64,000 nt of DNA from Neocallimastix lanati (nom. inval.) (GCA_016946835.1 JACVTC010000157.1:124001-188000), one strand, 5' to 3'; positions 21,357 through 34,662 are shown, counted from the stretch's first letter. The notes: generated from the sequence alone by a model not told the origin. A program made the numbers and translations.

Positions 21357-22169
21357 TTTTTTTAATAATAGAACACTAAATTGTTTTTATAGAAAAGAAA
21401 AAAAAATTTATATATATATATATATATATTTTTATTTAATAATAAATTGACATCTTGACCTAATCGTTAAGACCAAATTATCTCAAAACTTTAACAAATA
21501 AATTTTACCCTAATCAAAACTACATCAAATTATTGAATTTGATAATCATCCATGAATTTATATTAAAAATTAAATTAAATTAAATTAAGCTTTTCATCCA
21601 AATTCTACTTTTTTTTTTTTTAGGAAAAAAATTATAAAAAAAAAAAAAAATTTACAATAAATATCACCTTAATTGAAAAACAAAGTCCACCTTAAAAATA
21701 TTTAAGTTACTTCTCTAAAATAAAAAATATTAATAATAAAAATCAATAATTCAAAAAATAATAAAACAAAACTGCAAACAAAATTATCAACAATTCTTTA
21801 TAACAAAACTTATTGAAATCTAAAAACATAATAAAAATAATTTTTTCTTCATATATTACTAATTCTTTTCATATAAACTTAAACAAAAGAATGTGTTTAA
21901 TTCTTAGTTATTTCTAAATAATAATTAATTAGTTTAAAAGTAACTATCTTTATTATTTTAACTTGTAAATAGTCTTGTAAAATATAAATAGATGTAAAAT
22001 TTTCATTTTTTAATTATTCTTTGTTATTAAATTTTATTAATTATATATAATATTACTCTTATTATTAATATTTATATATAATATTATTTAATATAATTAT
22101 GCAAATAAAATAAAATATAAAAAAAGTATATATATATATGAGCATTAAAAATTCTTTTTTTTTATATAT

Positions 22170-22218
<49 letters not shown>

Positions 22219-22595
22219 TTTTCCCTTAATAATTTTAATTCTTAGTTTTGATATTTATTTTATTTTAATCTATTTAATTTGTTACTGGATATAATTTATA
22301 GTCTTTTAATAAAAGAAACAAAACAACCAAACAAACAAATAGAAAAAAAAAAGTATATATATGTATGAACATTATAAATTTTTTTTTTATTTTTTATTTA
22401 TTCATTGATTTTATAGTCTTTTAATAAAACAAAATATATATATATATATGAATATTATAAATTCTTTTTATTTATTTATTTATTTATTTATTTTAATTTT
22501 TCCTTAAGAATTTTAATTCTTAGTTTTGGTATTTATTTTATTAGAATCCAACATAATATTAATAAATAATTTTTAAAAAAATAAAAATAAAAAAA
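21100..22595. other. AT-rich stretch with (TA)n, poly(T) and (TTTA)n
   Basis: No gene seen. It contains (TA)n runs near 21230, 21320 and 21410, a 26-base T run near 21340, and (TTTA)n at about 22165-22215 and 22465-22490. Confidence 0.55.
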
Positions 22596-22599
22596 ATCC

Positions 22600-23050
22600 A
22601 ACAAATCAGGTCTTCCTAATAAAAATATCGGGCCTTTTTCATTTGATATGTCAGCTTGATAAACTATTTCATAATTAAATATAGAGAAGAAGAAATTCAA
22701 ATCCATGGAATTTTCCTATCTGAGAGTACTTCAGGTTTTCCTTGAAAAATCTTTTTTTAAGTTTTCTATGATTACAATCATAAATTTGAAAATGATTCTT
22801 TGGATCCAATTTTTGTAAAGAAGTAACAGATTTGAACCCAATTCAGAAAATCCTTTAATTAAAGGAGGGGGGAATATGAAATTATGAAATTCCAAGTAGG
22901 GTAGGCTTAATATTACAAATTTAAATTTCTTTTAAGTCCGCACATAACTAGAGAGATCCATTTTTTTTTCTTGCATAAATAACAATCAGGGGGCACCAAA
23001 GAGAGATTTTAGATGGATTTATAAATTCCCTTTTTTTTTTGTATCTATTA
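22600..23050 (-). mobile_element. Probable retroelement gag/protease fossil
   Basis: This patch is richer in G+C than its surroundings. The minus strand reads CPPDCYLCKKK (knuckle-like) and further on YQADISNEKGPIFLLGRPDL, similar to the ILLGRDxL end of gypsy proteases. Many breaks; family assignment is tentative. The right part (about 22895-23050) recurs at 28590-28745. Confidence 0.3.
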
Positions 23051-24149
23051 GTAAAGAAATCTTAGCATGTTTTTCCTCAGGGATTATTTCAAAATTTAAA
23101 AAAAAAAAAAATAGATATTACAAAACTATAGAAAAATTTTAAGAATATATAAAAGTAAAGATAAAGACCGATTCATTGAAATTAATAATATTTCCAATTA
23201 TAATGCTTGCTAAAAATATTTAAAATGAATTTGAAAATAATAAAAAAAATGTTCCGATCGTAATTCTTAGAATGAAATATTCCCTATTCTATTATTATTT
23301 ATTTGGAATCATTGAAAATTTCAATTAATGACTTAATTTAACAATTCAACTTCAACCCTAAGCTAGAGATGGAATTCAAGTTGAAAAATGAAGAAGAATT
23401 AGAAGATGGAAATTTAGCCCTCTTTTTTTATCGACACCTACCTATTAATAGAAAAGATAAATGTTCATTATATTTATTTATCATCAACATGATACAATTT
23501 TTTTTAGTGAATTTCATGTCGTTCCTCTTAATAAGGATAATGATCAGTATGATAGAGAAAAAAAATTTTATAAAACCAAAAAAAAAAAAAAAATTTACAA
23601 AATAAAAAAAAAAAAGAAAAAAATTGAAATATCTTGTATTCATAAATAATAATAAAATTTATATTAAAAATATACATATATATTTAAAGTATTAAATATC
23701 TATTATTATATTTTATATTACATTATTATAATATAAGTAATTATAAAATTGATAAAAGAATTATGTAAATAAAATTAATTTAAAAAAAAATAAGTTATAT
23801 ATAATATTATTAGTAATTATTTTTATTAATATGTTTATTTTATCTTAATCCATTTAATTTGTTAATATATATATTTATAATTTTTTAACTAAAAAAATTA
23901 TACATATAACCGAACATTATAAATTCTTTTTTTTTTTTTTTTTTTTTTTATTTTTTATTTATTCATTTATTTTTATTTTCCCCTAATAATACTTAGTTTT
24001 GGTATTTTTTTTTTTTATTTTAATTATTAATTTTTTTTTTAAAAAATATAAAATGTTATATTTTAATCTCATCCATTTTAATATTACTCATTTTTTAGAT
24101 TATTTATTTTTTCTATTTTTTTTCTATTATTTTTAAGACGAATAATTTA

Positions 24150-25517
24150 ATATACAAATGTATAATTTAGTCACTTTGTATCTTAAGAAATATTAATTTT
24201 ATCATGTATTAAATCTTTAACTATTTCTTGAATATTTCAATTTTCTTATTTTACTGGATAATATCTTTATATGTTGAAGATAATTAACTAGAATTTGATA
24301 TACGTTTTCTGGTCAGTTATACATAAATTTAAATTTTCAGTGACCATTATTCCCCCTCAAATCTAAATATTTTGAAATAAATATATAGATATGTAAATGA
24401 AAATTTTAAATTGTTTGTATTAGTTAATTAAATAATTGCACCATACAATTAATGAAAGTATTCTAAATTATATAAAATATAAAAATCAATTTAATTTTAT
24501 ATTTAAACATTAAATATCCGCTAGATTAATTGGAAGTGTACCAATGACGGCTAAAACTCACTATTTTAAGTGGTAATATGAGGTGCCTGATATATATGAA
24601 ATGGATCCCTTTCAATGAAGGTCTTACACCATCTATTAGTATTATCTATGATTTAGCTCATTTCACGTTAAGTTAAATCATGATATTATATTAAATTTAA
24701 ATGAAAATATCTATTTCACGCTAGGTAATCAATTATTATAATTATGGTAGAATATGCTCATTTCACGCAAAGCATTTCTATTTAATTTTATGAATAAGTA
24801 CTTGTTTTAATGTTTATTAGTACTTTGTGACATCCTCCTTCGAATATCCGCTTTGTAGTTAAGCAGTAATTATTAAGTATATTCGAATAAATTTAAGTAT
24901 ACTTGTTTCACTTTTTAATAATATACTATATGTTTGTGCAATATTTTGGGAGAATAATTAACCTCAAGTTAATTATAATTTCTTTCATTTATAAGTAATT
25001 TCTTATATACTAATTCTATGTTAATTATAAAATGTTGTATATTCTTCTATTATTTAGAAATGTAAGAATATTTAATGTGTGCGTGTGTGATTAACTTCTT
25101 TAAGAAAGATATATATTAATGTATATTTTAATACATGATGTTTACATATTTTATGTTTCTTTTCTTTTCTCTGTTCACATGTATTTATAGTTTTGATTAT
25201 TGAATAAAAAATATGGTAAATTAAATGGATATTTTATAAAGTGACATAAGGAGTAATTCTTTGAAAAAATGACATATACTGAAAATTCTAATGTATAAAG
25301 CGTAATTATGTAATAAATATATATAAATTAAAATAGTACATGATGGAAAATTGATATAATGAATAAATCTTTATCAATAATAAATGTTGGTAAATACTTT
25401 AATATATTTATAATATATTCATACTACTGTAATATTTGTTAATTATTGCTAATGAAAACAACGGCAACAAAATATGTAAGCAATAACACTCCATACAGCT
25501 CCTAAAGCGACTAATAT
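24150..25517 (-). mobile_element. Insertion in copy A with an LTR-like junction, flanked by about 90-bp direct repeats
   Basis: Absent from copy B. The bordering sequence running from ATTTTAATCTCATCCATTTT to TTAAGACGAATAATTTA occurs on both sides (24060-24150 and 25516-25600). On the minus strand CGAAGGAGGA|TGTCACAAAG at 24833/24832 looks like a polypurine tract and LTR start. It matches the gypsy 3' junction at 38468. Three CGTGAAAT repeats lie to the left. The coding part is lost, so this is a fossil. Confidence 0.45.
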
Positions 25518-25547
25518 TTTAATCTCATCCATTTTAATATTACTCAT
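25449..25547 (-). CDS. Short ORF, 32 residues, one membrane segment (unknown)
   Basis: The minus strand reads MSNIKMDEIK followed by the hydrophobic stretch ILVALGAVWSVIAYIF and a Cys-rich end (CCRCFH), then TAG. Codons such as GTC, GCT, GGA, TGG, TGC and CGT are far richer in G+C than the surroundings, which argues for past or present coding selection. A T-rich tract ending in TAG, like a 3' splice site, lies about 130 bp upstream. The first 11 codons are duplicated at about 24060-24105, where the frame then runs out. Copy B has a decayed start near 29345. I do not recognise the family, and it could be a relic of a longer gene. Confidence 0.3.
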   Translation of the reverse strand: MSNIKMDEIKILVALGAVWSVIAYIFCCRCFH

Positions 25548-26107
25548 TTTTTAGATTTTTTTTTCTATTTTTTTTAATTACTTTTAAGACGAATAATTTA
25601 TCTATTATCAAATATAATAAGAATTTTCTAAGTTTACCAAAAATTGTTTCCTAAAAAAAAAAACAATAAAATTAAATTTCAAAGACTGATTTATAACCCT
25701 AATCCCTGTGAGCTTCCAACTATCATTGTTCAAACAGAGTGAATAAGAATACATTTTTCATGTTGAAAATAATTAAAGAATAATTCCTTATTTAACAATA
25801 GAAATTTTTTATCTTCAAAATTAATTATTCTTTTAATTAAAATTAATTTATTATAAATATTTATTACTAACAAATAATATAATATACTTTTATTGTATGA
25901 AATATTATTAACACTTTAAATTATTCTTAAAAAAATTACAAATTTTTTTTTGAATTTTTATAATTTTATTTTTATTATTTTATTTATTTTAATACTTTTT
26001 AAATATATTCTTAATTATTACATATTTAAAAACACTAAAATATATCAAATAAATATTACTATAATTTACATTTTAATATACTATTATAAAAATACTTATT
26101 TTTTTTT

Positions 26108-26192
26108 ATCACAGGAGTTAGAACAGTACTGGTTTTTTATAAGTTCAATTTCTAATAAAAAATTTAGAAGTAACTAATTCTATAGCTGTGAT
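26108..26192. repeat. ATCACAG...CTGTGAT structured element, copy 1
   Basis: 85 bp closed by a 7-bp inverted repeat ATCACAG/CTGTGAT. Two inner hairpins are possible (GAAC...GTTC and TTCTAA...TTAGAA), giving a cloverleaf-like fold. Three more copies lie at 26497-26582, 30455-30539 and 30851-30936. It is better conserved between copies 1 and 2 than the sequence around it. Confidence 0.6.
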
Positions 26193-26496
26193 TATTTTTT
26201 TAATAAAATAATATACTAAATACTCTATTAAACCTATTAATCTAATATTAGTATTTATTATATTATAATATTATTTAAAAACTTATTACTAATAACTAAT
26301 TAGAAGAACTAATTAGAAGATATTATTATACTCTAAATTTTTTTGAAATATCAAATTTCAATAAAATAATTCTTCCATTATTTATAATAACATTTTAAAT
26401 AAATTTTTTAAATATAATTTGATATATTTTTCATAAATAAATATTACTATATATCTTTTTTTTAACTTTCATAATAATACTTATTTTATTTTTTTT

Positions 26497-26582
26497 ATCA
26501 CAGGAGTTAGAATAGTACTATTTTTTCTTAAGTTCAATTTCTAGTAAAAAAAATTAGAAGTAACTAATTCTATAGCTGTGAT
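26497..26582. repeat. ATCACAG...CTGTGAT structured element, copy 2
   Basis: 86 bp, about nine tenths identical to copy 1. Its end ATAGCTGTGATC is repeated in inverted orientation as GATCACAGCTAT at about 26741-26754, so a second, wider inverted repeat overlaps it. Confidence 0.6.
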
Positions 26583-27339
26583 CAGTGCTGTTTTTTAAGT
26601 ATTATTTAAATTGTCTTATTTAAAAATTTTAATGCTATTATTAAATACAGTTCTATTCTTCTTAACTAGTTATTTCTACTTGCAATAAGTAATTTTATTA
26701 TAACTGTAATCCTATATGAAATATATATTATTCATATTGGATCACAGCTATTTAATAGCTTCTTTCATTTCGAAAATTTCAATTTATTTCATTATATATA
26801 TATAAATTTACTTTATGATCTTTTGAGTTTATTTTCATGTTCTTATAATAACAATATTTCAAAATCTTCTTTTAAATAGCCTCCTTCTTGAAAAATTTAT
26901 TTTTAAGAAAACTTTTTCATATATTTCTTCATTCTGAATTTCTATTTTTTCCTTTTTTAAGATTTACCATAGATTATTAATATTCTTCTTATTATTCTCT
27001 CCAAGTATATTGTAAAAGAATTCACCAATTGCACTCCTTTCACATGTATTTTACCATTGGCATTCTTCTTTATCCTTTTTTTTTTTAACTCAAGAATTCT
27101 TCCTTTTCTTTAGTTTTTCCTTTATATTTCTTCTTTCTTTTTGGATTTTATCTCCATATTTTTTCCTATTAATTATTAATACATTTAAATAATAATATTT
27201 AATATATTAAAAATTTTTCTGATGTTATTAAATTTTTTTTTAAAAAAAAATGATTCCTTTTATACTTTTTTTTCTTTCACTTAAATAAAAATAAAAAAAA
27301 TAAAATAATTATGTATTTAATTTTAATAAATTTTTAAAT

Positions 27340-28350
27340 TTTAAAATTATAACAACATATTATGCTATGCTATACAACATTATTCTATAACAACTTAAAA
27401 AATGTTTAATTTTAATTTTTTTTTTTTTTAAAGGTGTTATAGAATAAAAATTAAAATTTAACAATTTTTAAGTTTTATTAAATGAAAAAAAAAAGTAAAT
27501 TAATTAGTTTGTTTATATTTAAGTATTAAATATAATATTTTATTATTATTATTATTATAATAATTAATTTCTTCTACTCTATGAAGTTAAAATTATAAGT
27601 TAAATTTTATTCACTTTATGATGTCTAAATTAAATCTAAAATAATAATAGACTTTAATAATTAAGTTACAGTATATATTATTTTCGCAATTAATTTCTTT
27701 TACTCTAAAAAGTTAATTTTTTTTTTTTTTTTTTGTAAATATACATTACTTTAAATTTAATTTATACTTCATATAAAATTTATAATACTAAATATAAAAA
27801 TAAATAATAAAATCTATAAATAAATTAATAATAAATAATAAATAATAATAATAAATAATAATAATAAATAATAATAATAAATAATAATAATAAATAATAA
27901 TAATAAATAATAATAATAAATAATAATAAATAATAATAAATAATAATAAATAATAAATAATAAATATTATACATTAAATAATAATTAAATAGTAAATAAT
28001 AAATAATAAATAATAAAATAAAAAAAATATCTATTTATAATAAAATTTATTAATTATTAAGTTTAATTAATAAATATATTTAAATTTATAAAAATTTATT
28101 TATTAATTAAACTTAATAATTAATTATAAAATTAATGATTAATAATTATATAAATATAATTAATATAAGTTCTAATTACTAATATTAATGGTATAGAAAA
28201 GAATTAGATTTACCATCTATGTATCTTTTTAATTTGCAAGTTTTATTTTAATAAATTATAGGAAACAAAAATTATTGAAAGGAAATTTTAATTATGAAAC
28301 TTGTTATTATAAAAATAAATTTTATTTTAAATTGAATGTGGTGCCTTTTC
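27340..28350. repeat. Single 300-bp unit homologue, then (AAT)n/(AAATAAT)n microsatellites
   Basis: 27340-27660 corresponds to one of the four tandem 300-bp units of copy B. From about 27826 to 28020 the sequence is a compound AAT/AAATAAT microsatellite. No gene seen. Confidence 0.65.
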
Positions 28351-28415
28351 GGAGAGATGCATTTCGTAATGTGGCCATTCATATTTTTGTAATTTGACTC
28401 CATAAGTTTCTAATA
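28351..28415 (+). repeat. MULE-type GCATTTCG terminal motif, solitary
   Basis: GGAGAGATGCATTTCGTAAT followed about 30 bp later by TTTGTAATTTGACTCC resembles the left end of the MULE at 54056 (GCATTTCGACATAATT then TTTTGTAATACGCC). No opposite end was found nearby. It is followed by an (AAAT)n run at 28437-28482. Confidence 0.4.
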
Positions 28416-28435
28416 TTTTTTGATACAACTCTACA

Positions 28436-28483
<48 letters not shown>

Positions 28484-28760
28484 AATCAAATTGAGAAATA
28501 AATAAAAACTATGTTAATTATTATTAAAAAATAAAATGTATTAAATATTTTCTTAATGACTTAATAACCATTAAGAGTCAGATATTTAGCCTTAATATAA
28601 ATTTAAATTTCTATAGTCCGCACATAACCAGAAGAACCATTTTTTTTTTTTTGACATAAATAACATCAAGCAGGACCAAAGAGAGATTTTATATGGAATA
28701 ATAAATTGTTTCTTTTTTTTTTTTTTTTTTTGTATCTATAAGTAAAGAAATCTATATTAA

Positions 28761-28798
<38 letters not shown>

Positions 28799-29271
28799 AT
28801 TTACTTTATAAAAAAAAAAATTTAAAAAAAAAAAAAATTGAAATATCTTGTATTAATAAATAATAAAAGTTATATAAAAAATTATACATTTATATATAAA
28901 ATATTTATTTGTATATTTTATATTACTCTACTATAATATAAGTAATGATAAAATTATTTAATAAAAATTTTTTATAAATAAATAAAAATCAAAATTTAAA
29001 TTGATAAAAGAATTATGTAAAAAATAAGTTATATGTTTAATATTATTTGTAATTATTTTTATTAATAAGTTTATTTTATCTTTATCTATTTAATTTGTTA
29101 ATATATATAATTTATAATCTTTTAATTAAACAAAAAAAAAAAAAATTATACATATATATGAACATTATATATTCTTTTTTTTTTTTTTGTTTTATTTTTT
29201 ATTTTTTATTTTTTATTTATTTATTTATTTTTATTTTTATTTTTATTTAATAATTCTTATCTTAGTTTTGG

Positions 29272-29302
<31 letters not shown>

Positions 29303-29530
29303 ATTAATTTTTTTTTTTTTAAAGTATAAAATGTTATATTTAAATCTCAACCGTTTTAATTTTACTCATTTTTAGATTACTTTTTTATTATTTTTAAGAC
29401 GAAAAATTAATTTGTTACCAAATATAATAAAAATTCTCTAAGTTTACCAAAAATTACTTCCAAAAAAAAACTAATAAATAGTAAATTTCAGAGACTGATT
29501 TATAAGATTCAATCGTTTAAACAGAGTGAA

Positions 29531-30063
29531 TTTTTTTTTTTTTTTTTTTTTTTTAGACAGGGAAGAGAATACACTTCCAAAACTTTATTAAATTTTATTT
29601 TAAAAAATACATGTAGGTGAAAAGTACATTAGAAATTAAAAATAAAAAATTAAAAATTAAAAAAATAAAAAAGCTCGAAAATACTATGTATTTCGGCAAG
29701 TTGTACTATGCGGGAATTTTTCCCTTCCTAACAAATAAAAAAGAAATAAAACCTAGAAGTAACATCTTTAAAATAGATAGTGTGGTGTCCACTAAACTCT
29801 ACCCGGATTCATCATTTATTGAACTACTAGGGCAAGATTCGTCCTTCGTAGAAATAGATGACGATCCTGTATTATCATTATGCCTTATCAGTACGACGTC
29901 GACGCTCTTGGATAAGTTTGGTATTTTGCAATACCTATCAAATAATAGCTCAAACGAACTACTAATGATAGGTATTGCACTTGTTAAAAATTCCGCCAAG
30001 CCCACAATTTTTGGAACAGGTGACTCAGATGAACCTTTGAAAAGTAGTTCATTCAATTGTCTC
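29531..30063 (-). pseudogene. 5'-truncated retrocopy (processed pseudogene) of an unidentified mRNA
   Basis: The inserted strand is minus. A 24-base poly(A) appears as T at 29531-29554, preceded about 30 nt upstream by AATAAA (29582-29587 region). A 14-bp direct repeat TTAAACAGAGTGAA flanks it at 29517-29530 and 30064-30077. Copy A shows the uninterrupted site near 25730. These are the marks of LINE-type retroposition. The minus strand begins inside a reading frame (RQLNELLFKGSSESPVPKIV ...) that runs about 87 residues with a Ser-rich acidic tail to a TAG near 29800, then about 240 nt of 3' UTR. The source gene is not recognised; it could also be the 3' end of a LINE. A long plus-strand frame across it is incidental. 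Confidence 0.6.
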
Positions 30064-30454
30064 TTAAACAGAGTGAATAAGAACCCATTTCTCAAAAAAA
30101 AAAAAAAATTAACTAACTCCTTATTTAACGATTAAAATCTATTAGCATAACTTCAAAATTATTTTATTTTATTCTTTTAATTACAATTAAAATGAATACA
30201 AAAATTTATTTTTTACTAAAAGGCAAAGGAAAGTAAAATATTTTTTATTATACAAAATATTATAAACACTTTAATTTATTCTTTAATTTATTATCAATTT
30301 TTTTTTAAAAAATTTTACTTTTATTATTTAATTTATTTTAATACTTCTTATATACATTTATAATCACTACATATTCAAAAATATTAAATATTTCAAATAA
30401 ATATTACTATAATTTATATTTTAATATACTATTATAATAATACCTATTTTTTTT

Positions 30455-30539
30455 ATCACAGGAGTTAGAACAGTACTGGTTTTTTATAAGTTCAATTTCT
30501 AATAAAAAATTTAGAAGTAACTAATTCTATAGCTGTGAT
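30455..30539. repeat. ATCACAG...CTGTGAT structured element, copy 3
   Basis: Copy B equivalent of 26108-26192 and practically identical to it. Confidence 0.6.
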
Positions 30540-30850
30540 TATTTTTTTAATAAAATAATATACTAAATACTCTATTAAACCTATTAATCTAATATTAGTA
30601 TTTATTATATTATAATATTATAATATTATTTGAATAATTATTACTAATAACTAATTAGAAGAACTAATTAGAAGATATTATTATACTTCAATTTTTTTGA
30701 AATTTCAAATTTCAATAAAATATTTCTTCTATTATTAATAATAACATTTTAAATAAATTTTTTAAATATTATTTGATATATTTTTCATAAATAAATATTA
30801 CTATATATCTTTTTTTTAACTTTTATAATAATACTTATTTTATTTTTTTT

Positions 30851-30936
30851 ATCACAGGAGTTAGAATAGTACTATTTTTTCTTAAGTTCAATTTCTGGTA
30901 AAAAAAATTAGAAGTAACTAATTCTATAGCTGTGAT
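30851..30936. repeat. ATCACAG...CTGTGAT structured element, copy 4
   Basis: Copy B equivalent of 26497-26582, again followed by CAGTGCTG. The inverted GATCACAGCTAT lies about 150 bp downstream. Confidence 0.6.
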
Positions 30937-31502
30937 CAGTGCTGTTTTTAAGTATTAGTTAAATTGTCTTATTTAAAAATTTTAATGCTATTATTAAATA
31001 CAGTTCTATTCTTCTTAACTAGTTATTTCTACGTAATAAGTAATTTTATTATAACTGTAATCCTATATGAAATATATATTATTCATATTGGATCACAGCT
31101 ATATAAATTTATCTTGTGATCTTTTGAGTTTATTTTCATTTTTTTCTTTTAATAACAATCATTCAAAATCTTCTTTTAAATAGGCTCCTTCTTGAAAAAT
31201 TTATTTTTAGCAAATTTCTTCTTATTCACTTGTTTTTACATTCAGAATTCCTCTTATTCCTTTTGTTTTTACATTCAGAATTTCTCTTATTCCTTTTGAT
31301 TTAACCTTCGGAATTCTTATTAATTTTTAACACATTTAACTATTTCAATTAGTTATATTTAAAAAATTTCTTCACTTCCATAAAATTTTGTAAAAAAAAA
31401 AAAGACTCCTTTTATACTTTTTTTTTCTCTCATTCAATTAAATACAAATAAAAAAAAAATAACTATTTATTTAATTTTAATAAATTTTTAAATTTTAAAA
31501 TT

Positions 31503-32815
<1,313 letters not shown>

Positions 32816-33560
32816 TAAAATAATAATAGACTTTAATAATTAAGTTACAGTATATTATTTTCACTATTAATTTCTTTACTCTAAAAAAGTTAAAATTGTA
32901 AATATTTATTACCTTAAATTTAATTTATACTTCATATAAAATTTATGATACTAAATATAAAAATAAATAATAAATAAATAAAAATTAATAAATAAATATA
33001 CAATAAATAAATGAATAATAAATAATAAATAATTAAATAGTAAATAATAAATAAATAATTGAATAATAAATAAATAATTGAATAATAAATAAATAATTGA
33101 ATAATAAATAAATAAATAATTGAATAATAAATAATAAATATTAAATATTAATTAATAATTAAATAATAAATAATTAAATAATAAATAATAAAAAAAATTT
33201 TTTCTTTTATTTATAATAAAGTTTATATTTATAAAAATTTATTTTGTTAATTGAACTTAAAGTCAATTTCAAAGATTTTTCATAAAATAAAGTCATGTTT
33301 TTTATATTCATTTTAGATATGACGTAACTAATAAAATTATAATTAATTATGAAATTAATTATATTTATATTTAATCATTAATATAAGTTCTAATTACTAA
33401 TATCAATGGTTTAGAAAAGAATTATATTTATTATGTTTCTTTTTAATTTGTAAATTTTATTTTAATAAATTAAAGGAAGAAAAATTAGAAAAATCATAAA
33501 AAAGAAGTTTTAATCATGAAATTTGTTTTTATAAAAATAATTTTTATTAGATACATTTCA

Positions 33561-33625
33561 GAGAGTTACATTTCGTAATGTGACAATTCATATTTTTTGT
33601 AATTTGACGCCATAAATTAATAATA
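33561..33625 (+). repeat. MULE-type GCATTTCG-like terminal motif in copy B
   Basis: GAGAGTTACATTTCGTAATG and then TTTGTAATTTGACGCC, the homologue of 28351-28415. This version is closer to the MULE end in its second half (GACGCC). Confidence 0.4.
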
Positions 33626-33783
33626 TTTTTTAATACAAATCTACATAAATATATAAATATATAAATAAATAAAATTCAAGTTGAGAAATAAATAAAACTG
33701 CGTTAAAATGTATTGAATATTTTCATAATTACTTTATAATTATTAAGAGTCAGGAATTTATGGTTCATACATTGTTTATATTA

Positions 33784-33856
33784 TTAGAATATATGAAAAA
33801 TAAGCTTCAAATGTATTGAAATATATTGTTTGAAGCTTATTTTTCATATATTCTAA
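33784..33856. repeat. Perfect 28-bp inverted repeat with 17-nt loop
   Basis: TTAGAATATATGAAAAATAA (33784 on) to CTTCAAA (33811) is exactly complementary to 33829-33856. The outermost bases are TTA/TAA. No mismatch was seen. It could form a long hairpin RNA or be a very short foldback element. Confidence 0.85.
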
Positions 33857-34560
33857 CAGTAACAAAAAAGACTATTTATTAATAATAAATAATTTATTTA
33901 TATAATAAAATAAATAATAAATAATTTAATATAAATAATAAAATAATTAAATATAAATAAAATTATTAAATATAAATAAACTAATTTATTAATAATAAAT
34001 TAAATAAATAATACTTAACTTTATATTAATAACAAATAATATTAATAACAAATAATAAAGAAAATTTAAAGATATTTTTTTAAAATAATACAATAAGCAT
34101 AAAGATTAAAAAATAAATTTATTTTTTTTTCTAAATTTCTATTTAAATTTTTATTATTGAAAAATATTTTATTTTTAAAGAATAATTTATATATATATTT
34201 AATTTAAAAATTTTATAAAACTTTTAATTTTAATTTTAATTTTTATATTAATAAAATGATTATTTTTTTAAATAATATTTTTTTTATATTTCTTAGTTAT
34301 ATAAGCTTTTTTTAATTTCTTAATTTTTTTTCTTTTAAATTTAAATACTTTTAATAGATTTCAATAGTATTTTATTTTTATTAAATATATTTATAATGAA
34401 AATTTCAAAAAAAATTTTTTTTTTGAATACTTTATTTATTTATAAAGAAAGTTTTATTTATATATTTTCTTTTTTAAAAAAATATTTAAAATTTTTATTT
34501 TTTAATTTTTAATTAATATAAAGAATATATTTATTTAAAATATATATTATTGTTAAAAAT
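33857..34560. other. AT-rich stretch, no gene seen
   Basis: A/T low complexity with ATAATAAATAA repeats. No frame, RNA gene or LTR edge is supported. Confidence 0.5.
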
Positions 34561-34564
34561 ATTC

Positions 34565-34662
34565 AAAGTATGATTTGCTGAGAAGCTCTGAACTTAAGCT
34601 TCAATTCCATATGCCTTCGAGCTCGCCCGGGCTACTACAAGCCGAGATATTCTAGATTAAAA
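34565..34662. other. GC-rich island with clustered restriction-site palindromes
   Basis: Within about 75 bp are AAGCTT, CATATG, GAGCTC, CCCGGG and TCTAGA, and the 16 bases TTCGAGCTCGCCCGGG match a classic pUC12-type polylinker from memory. The neighbourhood is about 90% A+T. In one plus frame it reads SSELKLQFHMPSSSPGLLQA and then a stop, so a short exon remnant is also possible. Origin unknown. Confidence 0.4.

Larger units (their letters stand above)
22895..28582. repeat. Copy A of a large direct tandem duplication
   Basis: Anchors shared in the same order with 28590-33753 are: GTCCGCACATAAC; AAAGAGAGATTTTA; TTGAAATATCTTGTATT; CTTAGTTTTGGT; TTTTTAAGACGAA; CTAAGTTTACCAAAAATT; AACAGAGTGA; paired ATCACAG hairpins; CTTCTACTCTATGAAGTTA; a GCATTTCG end; and ATTAAGAGTCAG. 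Copy A alone has a 1.37-kb insertion (24150-25517), a segment near 23070-23590, and only one of the 300-bp units. No host gene of known type lies in it. Confidence 0.75.

Noticed and set aside
23369-23649. Overlapping short frames starting MEFKLKNEEELEDGN
   Set aside because: The first 30 residues look slightly gene-like, but the rest is homopolymer-driven (poly-Lys), there is no homologue in copy B, and no family is recognised.
29617-30135. Long plus-strand reading frame as a gene
   Set aside because: The poly(A), AATAAA and TSD show that the inserted sense strand is minus. The plus frame also runs into the flanking duplicated DNA and begins in a Lys/Ile-rich A/T stretch.
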